Shown one piece after another: positions 23,749 to 38,575 of a stretch of 64,000 nt of DNA; positions within the stretch are counted from its first letter, which is position 1; the number at the start of each line of letters is the position of its first letter. Under the pieces are notes generated by a model. It ran no database searches, was not told the DNA's origin, and saw only the letters and a program-made list of their open reading frames with translations. The position numbers and the translations under genes were made by a program. The stretch is from Chanos chanos. Lineage: Eukaryota; Chordata; Actinopteri; Gonorynchiformes; Chanidae. The stretch covers positions 31,638,036 through 31,702,035 of the forward strand of contig NC_044498.1 in assembly GCF_902362185.1 (NCBI RefSeq), given 5' to 3'.

Positions 23749-26700
23749 TGTTGTAGAGAGGGTAGAGGGAGGCATTGGAGGTCTGGATTCGGATTCGGTG
23801 TCACCGAGATTGTCTACCCCACCGCCGGATCAACCTCATCAGAATAATCCACTTTTAGGACTTCCCATCGTGGCTATCGAGACGATCCTCAATTTCTTAT
23901 CGTACGATGAAATTAGTCTGCTGCGCCTGGTGAGAAGAAACAAAAACAAAGCCTGGGTTTGGCAATGGTTTGCGGGACATGTAAAGGGAGAGTTGTGCAC
24001 TCAGTCCATCCTGTTTGGTTGGTTGGTCGCGTGTCTAAAACCAAGCTTATACGCGATCAGCTTGTACATTAAAGGACGCAGTATTTTAGCTGTCAAAATA
24101 TTTTATAGCGTTTCTAGGTGCTTCTCCCTAGAAGCTTGCAGGCTGATAGGGAGTATTTGTCCTTTGATACTGCGGAGGGCCTTCGGACTTGAGGCTAGCA
24201 AGCTAGTAATCCCTGCAATCCAGCTAGCTCCGTTTTCCCCCTTACGATTGTCATATCGTTTATCCTGTGCGTTTATTTATGCGCTTTTTCATTTTGGAAG
24301 CATGAGCTTCTTGCAGTTGATTTTTTATGTTCGAGATCAAGTGCACTACAACAATTATTTATACTGTCATTAGTGTCTGGGGTAGCTAACGCTAAGTTTA
24401 TCAGGTCACCCAAATACGTTAATTAAAAAACACATTTAAACGATCCTTGAGAATTCTTTTGATACTCAGCTATGTTGCCTTGAAGTAGGCAGTTGGCTGT
24501 TCTGGCTATCTCAGAATTTTTATTTAGTTGATGTAGTTCTCCAAAGACATGTTTCGCGAGTGTGAAACCCACCCCTGTCAACCATCCACTTTAAATCAGT
24601 CTGTAAAATTGCACAAACGCGAAGCAATTTAACGGTCTCACTCATTTCTCTGCAAGCCGAAAGTACTTGTGTTGCTTTTCGAGTAATGGTTATGTGATTG
24701 CTACTTTGCGAATCTGGAGGTTCGGAGCCTAATAAGTTTGAAATCTTTTCTATGTCTGTCTCTCTTTACACACACGTACATACATACATACATACACACA
24801 CATATATATCTGCAGGACTACAGAAAGCACTTTCAGTCAAGCCCATTTTATCATAAGGCCTACTCAAGTCTTTTCATATACTGTTTCTTTGTCTGACGTC
24901 AATGGATTGGGTTGGTGAATGTGTATGAGGTTAGGGTGTTGAATTGTCACTGATGCTAAATTCAGGTACTGAGCTATGGTAATATTTGTATTCAGAATAA
25001 CTTAGTTGTTTTAGAGATGTTGCTCCGAAGCGTCCGAGGTTTTACTTCAGTTTTAACGCAGCAATATTTAATGCAGTCATGTATTATATGTTTCCACATG
25101 CTTTTCACCGTGTTAACTTCTGAAAGTGAGAGCTGTTAATCATGCATTCCCTCTTTGCTGCTGATGTTACTGCTTCTCATGATAGTTGGGCATCTCTTAA
25201 TCATTTTGCAAAGTCAAACAAGAGTTCTTTTCCTTTTAGGTGTGCAAGCGTATGGACATGATTTGTCAGCGCATGCTCAATCAAGGATTCCTGAAAGTCG
25301 AGCGTTATCACAGCCTTTGCCAGAAACAGGTCAAAGCCCAGCTACCAAGGTAAGGCCACAGAGTGAGGCCCCGCTGTCTGAGTGGAGGTTCAGACTCTCT
25401 CACAATGGCAAAATCATTTTAATTCTCTGTGCATTTCTTCAACAAGAAATGGTAACAGTCACATCTTTAACAGTAAACTGAAGCACAAAAGGTTGGAAGA
25501 CACAGGATAAACAAATGCAGCTAATGAGAAATACTTAAGATAATGCTGAGCTCATGTTCACAGGCAGAATAGTAAAGACAGAGTTCAGTAGAGGACAGAA
25601 GAGAGAGAGTAGGACTCATGGCTATGACATTACAGTACAGTAAGCCTTCTCAAACACATCAGATATGTGTTTAGCTCCAAAACCATAGCGTTGTGATTAG
25701 TGATGTGCAACGTCTTTTTGTATCTCAATATATAACACAAGATTACACCAGTATTTACTAATGAGCCAGAGTGCACATGCACTAGGAGGAAATCTTTATT
25801 GCACCAAATACTTCTTCCTGTCCTGGGTTAGATGAATAATTGAGTGTAAATAATTAGGTTTAGACAGTCACTGTAGTGGATTTAAAAGTTTGTTCACTGA
25901 GAGTCACGTTGCAATGAGCCTGAAATCTTTGTAACCCAGTCTGAGTTAGTTCCTCTGTGAGGCAGTGCCTTCAGAGGATTATAACAGTCAGTGCTCTCTA
26001 GCCTCTGTGTACCTAAAGCTGAACAGAAACCTACTCAACAGCACTGGTCTGACAACCAAAGACTGATTAAGTGGATTTGTGATGAAGGATTGGTTGCTTT
26101 AAAGAACTAATTAATTGTAAATAAATCATTGTTTTTAAAAGTTTAATTAGGTTGTTCCAGGTATACCAGAAATGCTCCTCCAAGTGCAACAACTTGTATG
26201 TTTTCCTAAGTCTGCTTCTTTACTTGGTGTATATTTTGTACCCATGGGCTGAATTACTTCCTTAAGACTTAATTTGTGGCTATACTTTGAAGAACATATG
26301 CTTTCTCAAGCCTATTTTTGCCATGATACACTTTAAAGCATTTTCTTGTGTCTCTGTCTTGTTTGGTCATGTGTTTGCACAATCTAAATTTGTGTTGTGT
26401 CGTCTGTCCGTCAGGCGGGAGTCGGAGCGGAGAAACCATTCCCTGGCTCGCCATGCGGACATCCTGGCTGCCGTGGAAACACGCCTCTCACTCTTAAACA
26501 TGACCTTCATGAAATACGTGGACTCCAACCTGTGCTGCTTCATCCCTGGCAAGGTGCAGAAATGCTTACCTCACATCGTCAAACAGATTTGTCCAGTCAC
26601 GAGTACAGCCTGAAAATATGAGTCGGTTTCATTATGACGGTGTATGTGAATGTTTCCATTTTACCTGTCATTGATGAAATTTGTCACAAATGAGAGCTGC

Positions 26701-27907
26701 GAAGTTGTGAAAGTTTTTCTCATGCCTTGTGCTTAAAATACAGCTATAACATCTTATACAATGTATCTTATACAAATCATTTCATCACCTACATATCATA
26801 TACTTTACATGTCATGAATTTATGTAATGACTCTCAATAGCCCATGTTAGTTCTAGACTATCATTGTCTTTAGCCACAGGGGGGCACACTTTAGTTTTTC
26901 CAGGTGACCACTAATGAAACTGCTGAGCTTGCAGTTTATTCAGTTTGTCTAGCAGTGTTTAGTCAGACGTAATAAGGTAATTGTTTCAGTAACTGATCTG
27001 GTGGTGGATCTGCTGACCAGTTAGTGGATCTCCAGTGGACTTACTGCCCTTTGTTTAAACCCTGTATGTCTGATGCGTAATTCTCCTCCCTCCTCAGGTG
27101 ATTGATGAGATTTACCGTGTGCTGCGTTACGTCAACTCCACCCGTGCCCCACAGAGGGCGCATGAGGTCCTGCAGGAGCTAAGGGACATCTCCTCCATGG
27201 CCATGGAGTACTTTGATGAAAAGATTGTCCCCATCCTTAAGAAAAAGCTTCCGGGTGCTGATCTCTCCGGTCGTCTCATAGGATCTGCCCCAGGTGCCGA
27301 CTCAAGCTTACAGTTTCTGTAAAACGTAAAAATGCATGCAGTTGTTTAAAGTAAATAACGGACCAGTCCAGACATGTTTAGCATAGCGTTCAAGAGGTCT
27401 CTCTGCCTTCTTCCAGTGGCAGGTCCATCAACTTCCCTCACCACCATGTCCCTACTGGCTAAAAACACGCCGTCACGTTCAGAGATGACAAAAGTGCAGC
27501 AGCAGGTGAAAGTGAATGGGGCGTCCATGACGGCTCTGCGGCGGGAGATGCAGGAGGTGCGCGTGAAGCAGCTGGAACAGCAGAAGCAGCTGCAGGACCA
27601 AGAGCAGAAGCTCTTGGAGCAGTCGCAGGTTATTGGGGAGCAGAACGCCCGGCTGGCCGAGCTGGAGCACAAGCTGCGAGAACTGATGGACAGTGCTGTC
27701 GGCAGCAGGCCCGGCTCCGCCCAGGCCGTGCCCTCCACCTCGGCCACCGCCGTAGCTGTTGCGGCGGCTTCGGCGTCTGCCGACGTACCTGCGTCCGCTA
27801 GCGTGACAGCGCAAGGGCCCGAGGATGAGCACAGTGCTTCTCTTAAACGCCCCAGGAAGTCTTTGGACCTCCCGCGTCAGTCCAAACGCCTGCGTAGCAA
27901 GAAATAG
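23741..27907 (+). CDS. fbxo28: F-box only protein 28
   Basis: Five coding exons: 23741-23929, 25240-25349, 26415-26553, 27098-27293, 27417-27907. They join in phase to about 374 residues (human 368). The F-box (LPIVAIETILNFLSYDEISLLRL, crossing into exon 2 VCKRMDMICQRML) binds Skp1 in an SCF ubiquitin ligase. In mammals FBXO28 is a nuclear substrate receptor acting on MYC-dependent transcription and on topoisomerase II alpha. The middle (RRESERRNHSLARHADILAAVETRLSLLN...) is almost unchanged from human. The last exon encodes a long Gln/Glu-rich coiled coil followed by an Ala/Ser-rich spacer, longer than in mammals, and a basic C terminus (KRLRSKK) that looks like a nuclear localisation signal. 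Next to degs1 and nvl, as in human 1q42. Confidence 0.97.
24769..24808. repeat. CA/TACA-rich microsatellite
   Basis: A mixed run of CACA, GTACATACATA and CACATATATA units in fbxo28 intron 1. Confidence 0.8.
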
Positions 27908-30660
<2,753 letters not shown>

Positions 30661-32759
30661 AGCAGCATTTTACTTATTTATGTATTTATTTATTTAAAAA
30701 GAATTGTTGTTGATAACATAACTGATGTGTTATGTAAGATTATCAAGTCAAATGTCATGAGGATATAGACGTATTTCAGTAACACAGTGCATGTGAAACA
30801 GCATGCACAAAATATACATACAAACACAGATAGAGAAATCTACCAGTGAGCAGAGACTTCCTCTGCTATAGGTCAATGTACTGAAACAGTCTGACTTTAT
30901 GTTCAGGTATTTGGATCCTGGAATATTTTAAGTACACATTTATGGGTGAGTGGTTTTACAGATATGTTGTATCTTTCCTGTTTGTCTGGGGAGGTTGTCT
31001 CTTCTACCAAAGTCAGATGTTATCTTAACGGAACTCTTGATTTGGTCTCTCTCCTATCAGATACCTTCAAGTCAGGTAGTTTGACAGCCAAGTGAAAGTA
31101 TTTTCCTGTATGGCCTATGAGTGTGTCTACAGTTACAACAAAGTGTCCATGACTTGCTTGACAAGTGGATGTATACAGCTGGGAAGGGAATTTGAGTTTG
31201 CTTCACAAGGTTCTCAAAATTCTATTGACTCCTGGATTAAGCTGCAGTAAGGAAAATCAAAGATTTTAATTTATCTCTGAATAGGTCTCAGAGATTAGTG
31301 TCTGGGGAGGATACTTTTACACTAAATGTTTTTTTGTTTTCCTATAAAATTCAAGTTTGAGTGATGAGTTTAGCTCATGTTAGTCCTCTACTTTGATTAT
31401 GGATTGAAAACATAATTTTTTTTACCATATCTTCCACAATTACAGCCTTTTAAATTGTAAATCCATCTGCATATTGCAGTTTTTGGCATGTGAATGGTCT
31501 TGTTGACTGAGCCATGTCACTATATGGTGGAGACAGGAATTCTTGTAAAAGCCCAAACCGATGGTAAGTATAACAAAGTGGAGTGTTTACGCTGGCTTCA
31601 GTGTAACTGAAGTCTCCGTTCACTTATGTGAGGCATGTCCGTCCTGTCCACCATTTTTTGAGCGAAAATGAACCCCTTTGACGTGTACTAGGCAACTCCA
31701 TTAATTTCCTCCCAAATCTTGTTTCCTTTTCAGCAAACAGGAAACGTTGCTACATAATGCCTCCGTTCCTTTCCAACGTGAAAAAAGTCTTCGATAAGAA
31801 AAACATGGTTATTAAACTCGACCTCATTTTTACCCACTGACATGTTTTGCTTCTCCCTGATGAAGAGGAAGGAAACCTCACATCCTCTCCCAGTACCATG
31901 GTAGTAGCAATCGTTTGCTAGCTGACTGAATATTAATGCGAGACACTACATAAAATTGCAGTTTGGAGGATAAAAACAGAAACGTTATCATGAAACTGCT
32001 TTACCTAGAAGAGACGCCGTTTCTGTGGAAGTCCCTGAATCCCCTGCTACAGTATTTCTAGGAGTCTGCAATGACTTACTCCCAGTGGAATTAATTAAAA
32101 TGACCATTTAAAACGACCATTTAATCAAATGTTTACCAACATGATGATGTGGCATACCAAAAGAGTGCACAAACAACTGTCCTTAGTGGGCTAGCCTTTA
32201 CTATTTGAGACGACAGGCTGTAGACAGCGGATGTCTCCCGATTTCCAGCAAAATGTATTACACAAAACGTATATACTTGAGCAACGATTTACAATTATTC
32301 TGACATATAAAAGGAAGTGAGTTATATTTAACATCTGTCTCATATAAAATGTTCCTCCAAGATTATCCAAAGGTGTGTCATATTGTCTGTTACCGGGCAA
32401 TTGAATATTTTATTGCAGCCACAGTAAGAGATTTTATAGAGTGTTCTTTTTGGTCTTTCTTTTTCTTTCTTTTTGAAGGAAGCCTAATATGTAATAGGAC
32501 TACTAGTCTACACAAACCGCCTTTCGTAAGCTCCCGCTGGCCCCTCCCACTTCTACGCCAGTCTGTGAGTTCATAGACTTGAGTCGAATGTTCAAGAGGG
32601 GCAAGTTAACTGTTCCTGCTCTGGTGGAAGTTTGGGGATGTGTGACTAGCGCCGTTAGATAACAGTGAAATTCTTCACTTAGGCTTAGCAGGGAGGGAAT
32701 CTGGAGACCGCAGTTTGTGTCACAGGACTTGAGTGGGTTTTTAGAGACAATTCAGAAAG
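30661..32759. other. fbxo28 to degs1 intergenic region
   Basis: About 2.1 kb with no recognised gene. AT-rich at the left end (a TTTA/TTAT run near 30672-30695). The last few hundred bases, which become GC-richer, must hold the degs1 promoter and 5' UTR. No TATA box is obvious. Confidence 0.5.
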
Positions 32760-35700
32760 ATGGGGAACCGCGTCGCTCGCGAAGATTACGAATGGGTGTA
32801 CACTGACCAGCCACACGCTGATCGGAGGAAAGAAATTTTGGGTGAGCCATACTCACACTATCCTTAATGTGCCCGTGGTTAGCCGGCTAAGTAACTGGAA
32901 CTCCTAGTTGTTGCTAACGTTTGCGACTCGCTCACGGATGGGACGCATGTTTTGCATCGCATAGCGCGCTAGCAAGCGTTGTGTGCGGTTTTGGAATGAA
33001 ATTCATTTTGGGTTTATGACTAGGTACTGTTAATTCTTTACGGTATAACTTCAGACAAAACGCCGATTTATGAGCAACCTTTAATAAATGAATATCCGGC
33101 CTGCCAGTATATCCAACATCACAGCTAAGCTGTTTTACACAGTTATTCAATGGAAAACAGAATTTGTCCGTACTTTTCTCGACATTCTGTGACCATACAA
33201 TATTAATTTTTAATTAAGGATTTTGTATTTATGTTCTCACGTTAACGATAACATCAGTTTAAATTTTTAGGTCTCGGCCATGACGGAAGACCGTTATGTC
33301 AAGATAGCTGGACGGCTAACCATGTTATACCCCAGGTGGCACCGCCACTCCCTGAATTTAGGCCAAATTAGCTTCTTGAGAACACTCAAGCCCAAAGTAA
33401 TCTACTGAGTTTCAATGTGTGACTTTAGAAATATTCATTCTCACCTTCACTACGATTGAAATCCAACAGTGGGTGCAGTTTTACAGCATTTAATTCTAAA
33501 GAGACCGCTAAATGTACAGAGATGGGTGCGACTTTGAAGGCCACTTTTTTCAGTGATTAAACGTCATGTGTACGCTGTTCCTTTTACATCCCTAACGGGT
33601 AATATATGGTAGCGACCGTGCCCTTGCGAAATGGTTTATTGCAACAGATCATATTTGATTAGCCACAGAATTTATCTAAACAATTATGTATAATGATCGC
33701 CTAATTTCAAAACTAAAGGCTGTAAATTGCAAGCGTGCCATGCGTTGGAGAAAACTGCAGAATTCGAGGGGTTCTTAAAAACCTCAATATGAGAATCACG
33801 TGAAGCTTTAAGGATGACGCAAGTGACCACAGGGTCAGTGTACTTTCAGTGTCTAAACTCCAGTTAGCCAGACGTAACACACCGCACATAATTTCTCTGG
33901 GTCTCTGCATTCCTAGATTATCCATGTGGACTGGGAGACTGGTTTAATGAACACACCAAAGAGCAAATTTGTCAGAAATACAATATCCCATATCTAAGTT
34001 AAACTCTCTGTCTGTATTAGAGACTAGCTTGTTTCAGAGTTTTTACATGACATTAATTTGATATTGTTGGAAATTCTTGTTTACCTACCAAGCACTTAGG
34101 TTAATTGCTGTCTAGAAAATTGTCCCATTGTTCATTGACAAGACTTTGTCTGTGTCATAAAGCAGCCACAGAGGACAGAATGGTATCTTCACTGAATAAT
34201 TAATGGAAATAGGGCTTTGTGCTGAGGGCAGTTTTGTATCTGATGGAACAGTGTGGTTTTGGAGCAGTCAGAACAGTTGGAGAAAAATATGAACCATATT
34301 TGGTCTTTTTTTTCCCTTTCTTGTCTGTGCTTGACATACTTTGAATGTTTTGTGCTCTTTTGATTTGTGTCTTTTTGTCTCTCCAACTCTGTGTCTGCAC
34401 CAGTGTAAGATTTACAGAAAAAGACATCTTTACAGTGGTCAGCCTTTCATTGTCTGAGGGTGTTGTCTGCTCTTGTACAACTTTAGCTGAGCACCCAGGC
34501 ATGTGGAGGCCTGTGCTTCAGAAAACCACTCCCACAGCCAAGGCTGGCCTCTGGCAATACAGCCTCCTCCAGGAGATTACTCATCTTTGCTGAGACATGC
34601 TATTATTTAGTACAGGTTCTTTTCCTCGTTTTGTTTTGGTTTAAGTCAGTGCAGGCATTTTATAACTATTTTGATGCCATCAGGTTCTCTTCAGGGCATT
34701 CAGTAGAACTGGATGAGTCTACTGTTCATTGTGTTGTCAAGTCTCTTAAAAACACAGGCTTAACTAATCTACCTAAACAATAGATTTCAGGGCTAAATTG
34801 TGTTCTTGTAAATGACCAACAAGTAGTGTCCTTCAAGTGGAGTTGTGCACTTGGGCACTTTAATCAGAGTCCTTTGTCTGTGACTTTGACTAATCCAACA
34901 GAATAAGTTCCATCTGAACCAGACTACAGCAAAAAGGGCATTTCCCTGCAAAGCCCAAGAAAAATAAACATTAAAACAATGCCTTTATCTGTAGCCAGGC
35001 TAACACAAAGGCAGTGAAGGTCAATGCCACTTTGCTAATGTATTTAAACTGATAATGCTGTGCATACACCTAGCATTGGAGATAATCTTGACGCATTTGT
35101 AATGACTAGATTGGTTTCAGTGTTGTAGAAATCTTGAAGTGTGGCCCTTCTTTCATTTTACAGCAACTCAAGTGTTAACAAGACTGATTGTTTTAATGAC
35201 TCTCTGTAAATCTCATCACAAATTATAAACAAATGGTCTGCTCTTGGTTTTGACTGATCTTATTCCTGGGTATTCTGCCACCCTTCACAACCTGATGTTT
35301 ATGGTCAAAATGCCATGACCATGTTATTGTCATAACTCTGTGTTTACTGAAGACAAGCCTGAGAAGGTGTTTGGTTTCCACCATTTAACTCACAGTTTGA
35401 AAGTGTTGGAGGAGGCAGTGTGGTGTTGTTCAACAGACAGGACCCACATTTGTCAGATTCCAGTTCTATTTAATCTCATAGCAACCATTGTCATGAAGCA
35501 ACAACAAAAGATGGCCTCTTGTTACAGTGGAAAGTACCAGCTGAAAGTGAAACAGGAGAAAAAAGGCATTAAAAGACTTCTTTGGTATGTCAGTAAAAAG
35601 TAGCCTTTTCCCCCTTTTTTTAACGCATAATTTTAAAATTCATTTTTTCATCTCACAGAAGGGGTAAGAAAAGCATATGGAGATTGTCTCATGCCTTGAC

Positions 35701-37941
35701 TTTTAACATATATGTCTTGTACACTGTTGAGTGTCACAGTGTGAAAACGTGTCGCTTAGTAGTGTGCTGCAGAGAAGAGGAAGCTGAGTAAGAAGACTCT
35801 GATGGAGCCATGCCTTATATGGTCCTAGTGACTACACCCTTTTTTTGTTTTGTTTTTTTGCAATGATCCCTTGAAGCCCAAGACAAATCAGTGGAATTAG
35901 TCAGTTAGCTCTCACTGGTAGGTCGGTTTGCTTAGTTATTAACAGAGAACAACAGAGCCTGAAGGCTTGGAAACTGGAGAAGAATAGCCAGCTATATCTT
36001 GACTTTATTTCAACAGTTAAGGGCTCAAATTTGGTTATAGAATCTTTAGTGAAACTTAATGATCTTGTGATTTTGTCATATTTGTAAATGTTCTTCATTT
36101 AAAGATTTATGCTGTCTCCATAACTCACTTAACTTGACCCCTAATTGTTTTTTTCTTTTTAACAGCAAAATACCCAGAAATAAAGTCCCTAATGGGGCCT
36201 GACCCGAGGTTGAAATGGATTGTCTGTATGATGGTTGCAGTGCAGTTCCTAGCTTTTTACCTTGTTAAAGATTTGGACTGGAAATGGGTTCTGTTCTGGA
36301 CATATGCCTTTGGAAGCTGCATCAACCATTCAATGACGCTGGCTATTCACGAAATATCTCACAACACTGCTTTTGGTAACAACCGGGCTAAGTGGAACCG
36401 ATGGTTCGCCATTTTCGCCAACCTTCCGATTGGCTTGCCCTATTCAGCCTCCTTCAAACGCTATCACCTAGACCACCATCGCTATCTGGGCGGGGACGGC
36501 GTGGACGTGGACATCCCCACCAATTTCGAAGGCTGGTTCTTCTGCACGCGCATCCGCAAGTTCATCTGGATCATTCTGCAGCCTCTGTTCTATGCTGCCC
36601 GTCCTCTTTGCATCAACCCTAAGCCCATTACTCAGCTGGAGATCATCAACGTTGTCATCCAGTTCTCTTTTAACATCGTCCTCTACTGGCTGTGGGGTGC
36701 CAAGCCCGTGGTCTATATGATGGCAGGATCCATGTTGGGAATGGGGCTTCATCCCATTTCAGGACATTTTATCGCCGAGCATTACATGTTCCTTAAAGGC
36801 CATGAAACATACTCCTACTATGGCTCCTTAAACCTGCTAACGTTCAACGTGGGCTACCACAACGAGCACCATGACTTCCCCAGCATCCCTGGACGGAGGC
36901 TGCCTCTGGTAAGACTCACTCGCAATTTATGGGTGAGAGAAGAGCAGTTAAGAACAGGGTTAATTTACAAGGGGAAAAGATTGCTCTAGGTTAAAAATTA
37001 ATTACAGGTTTGTCTGACCAGAAGTGCCTCTTACAAAGAATGCCCCTAGGCTTTTTGGAAGGGTACTGTTCTTAGAGCAAAAATAGAATTCCTCTTTAAG
37101 AGCAGTGTCTGACATATAAACTACTGTCCCGTGGTCTGTATCTCCACCCATTGGGTGGATACGGATAAAGAAAGAAAAACTCCAAACAGAATATGCTCAC
37201 TCATTAGGCTGTGGCTAATTTACTCAAATCTCCACTCCTCAGAGTCCACGTAACCCTTGGAGTCGATTCTAAGGCTTTTAATAAGTTGGCTGAGTCAATA
37301 ATTGATCAATGATAATCTCAAGGTTTTAAAGATTTATAAAGATGATTTAGGCATTGGATGCAGTAGGTTTGTGTGTGTGCACGTTGGACTCCATGTGACC
37401 AGTTAAGACTTTGACCACCTTTTGATTTTAAACACGAGTAAGTTAGAATAGCTGTAAATCATTTGAACATGTTCAGAAGTGAAATTAAAGACAAGACATG
37501 ACCTTGACCAATTTCATTATAAAGTGCAGAAACTCAGCACCTGCCAGTCAGAAATGACCAATTCAACTGGGTCTTAATCTGAAGAAAAACTTTTAGTTAG
37601 CCAGATGGGAGGGGTCATGGGGTTATTCTAGTCCCAAAGAGTTTATTTGCTTTGATTTGTTCCTTGGTTTGTTGTTTCAAATGTGAAAACTTTAACCTGA
37701 AAATGGAAACTTTTCTCATCGATCTCTCATCGATCTGATGTAGCCACTCTCCGTAAGCCAGTGACGTTCTTGTTTGTGCTGTGTCTGTGTCCAGGTGAAG
37801 AAGATAGCTGCCGAGTACTATGATGATCTGCCCTGTTACACGTCGTGGGTGAAGGTGCTGTATGACTTCATCATGGACGACGAACTGAGCCCTTACTCTC
37901 GTGTGAAGAGGAAGATAAAGGGAGACATTAAACTTGAGTGA
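32760..37941 (+). CDS. degs1: Sphingolipid delta(4)-desaturase DES1
   Basis: Three coding exons: 32760-32841, 36166-36908, 37795-37941, in phase, 323 residues as in human. The enzyme introduces the 4,5-trans double bond into dihydroceramide to make ceramide, in the endoplasmic reticulum membrane. The three histidine boxes of membrane di-iron desaturases are intact: HEISH (89-93), HLDHH (128-132) and HNEHH (about 259-263). Several hydrophobic segments lie between them (for example around residues 45-62 and 184-230). The N terminus MGNRVAR fits N-myristoylation on Gly2, known for the mammalian enzyme. Intron 1 is 3.3 kb. An in-frame run past the exon 2 donor is intron read-through, not part of the protein. 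Confidence 0.98.
32842..36165 (+). other. degs1 intron 1 (3.3 kb, no gene seen)
   Basis: The intron begins GTGAGC and ends in a long T-rich tract plus AACAG. I see no nested exon or clear mobile element. First introns of this size often carry enhancers, but nothing specific is recognisable. Confidence 0.65.
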
Positions 37942-38575
37942 ACCTCCTCCACATGTCCTCTCCTGCTCATTCCCTGCAGTCCAGTCCTGCCTTGCGTGAA
38001 TTTTCAGCGACCAAGTTGGAAAGCAGCTTTGCCCACCATACCACACTCTTAACAATAAGCTTACCACAAAAGTCATACACTTGTGCTTAGGCAGGGGTGG
38101 GCAAATCCGGTCCTGGAGGGCCATGGTCCTGCTGTTTTTCTTGTCAACCAACTAAATACAGTCTTTGATTGGCTGAAGAGCATGCACAAATCAACAGGTA
38201 GCTAAGAGGTGTAAACGAAAACCGCCAGGACACCGGCCCTCCAGGACTGGATTTGCCCACCCCTGGCTTAGAGCTTTGTGTGTGTGTGCGCGCGTGCACG
38301 CACATGTGCCTGTGTATATGAGGAAAACACACACATGCACAAAAAAAATTCAAAAAGTGTCTTAGAGCATGGTAAAATTGTTGATGTGAAAAAATCTGAA
38401 TTCCTTTCTGAAAACTGTTACTCAAAGTCCAACTAGTTTATAAATTTTTGACCAAGTCCGGGGTATGTTATCACGCCCCATATTTTAATATAGATGTGTG
38501 AAACTATTCACTTTTAATTTTTTTCCGGTTTCCATGGCTTTAAGAGATTTATATAATAAAATGTTAAATTAAATT
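37942..38575 (+). other. degs1 3' UTR
   Basis: From the TGA at 37939-37941 to shortly after an AATAAA at 38555-38560. It carries the palindromic transposon remnant described separately and a short GT/GC dinucleotide run near 38276-38300. Confidence 0.65.
38091..38265. mobile_element. Palindromic MITE (hAT-like) in degs1 3' UTR
   Basis: About 175 bases whose ends are inverted repeats: GGGGTGGGCAAATCC at the left and its complement GGATTTGCCCACCCC at the right. The inverted similarity continues inward through TCCTGGAGGGCC. The 6-bp sequence GCTTAG flanks both sides (38085-38090 and 38266-38271). The CAGGGGTG-type ends are typical of short nonautonomous hAT elements common in fish; family assignment is from memory. 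It would fold into a strong hairpin in the degs1 transcript. Confidence 0.75.

Noticed and set aside
26875-26892. CTCF-like CCACAGGGGGGCA
   Set aside because: It is out of register with the core consensus; central bases do not fit.
36909-36989. Longer degs1 frame past exon 2
   Set aside because: It crosses a good donor (CTG/GTAAGA). Exon 3 at 37795 restores the known C terminus.
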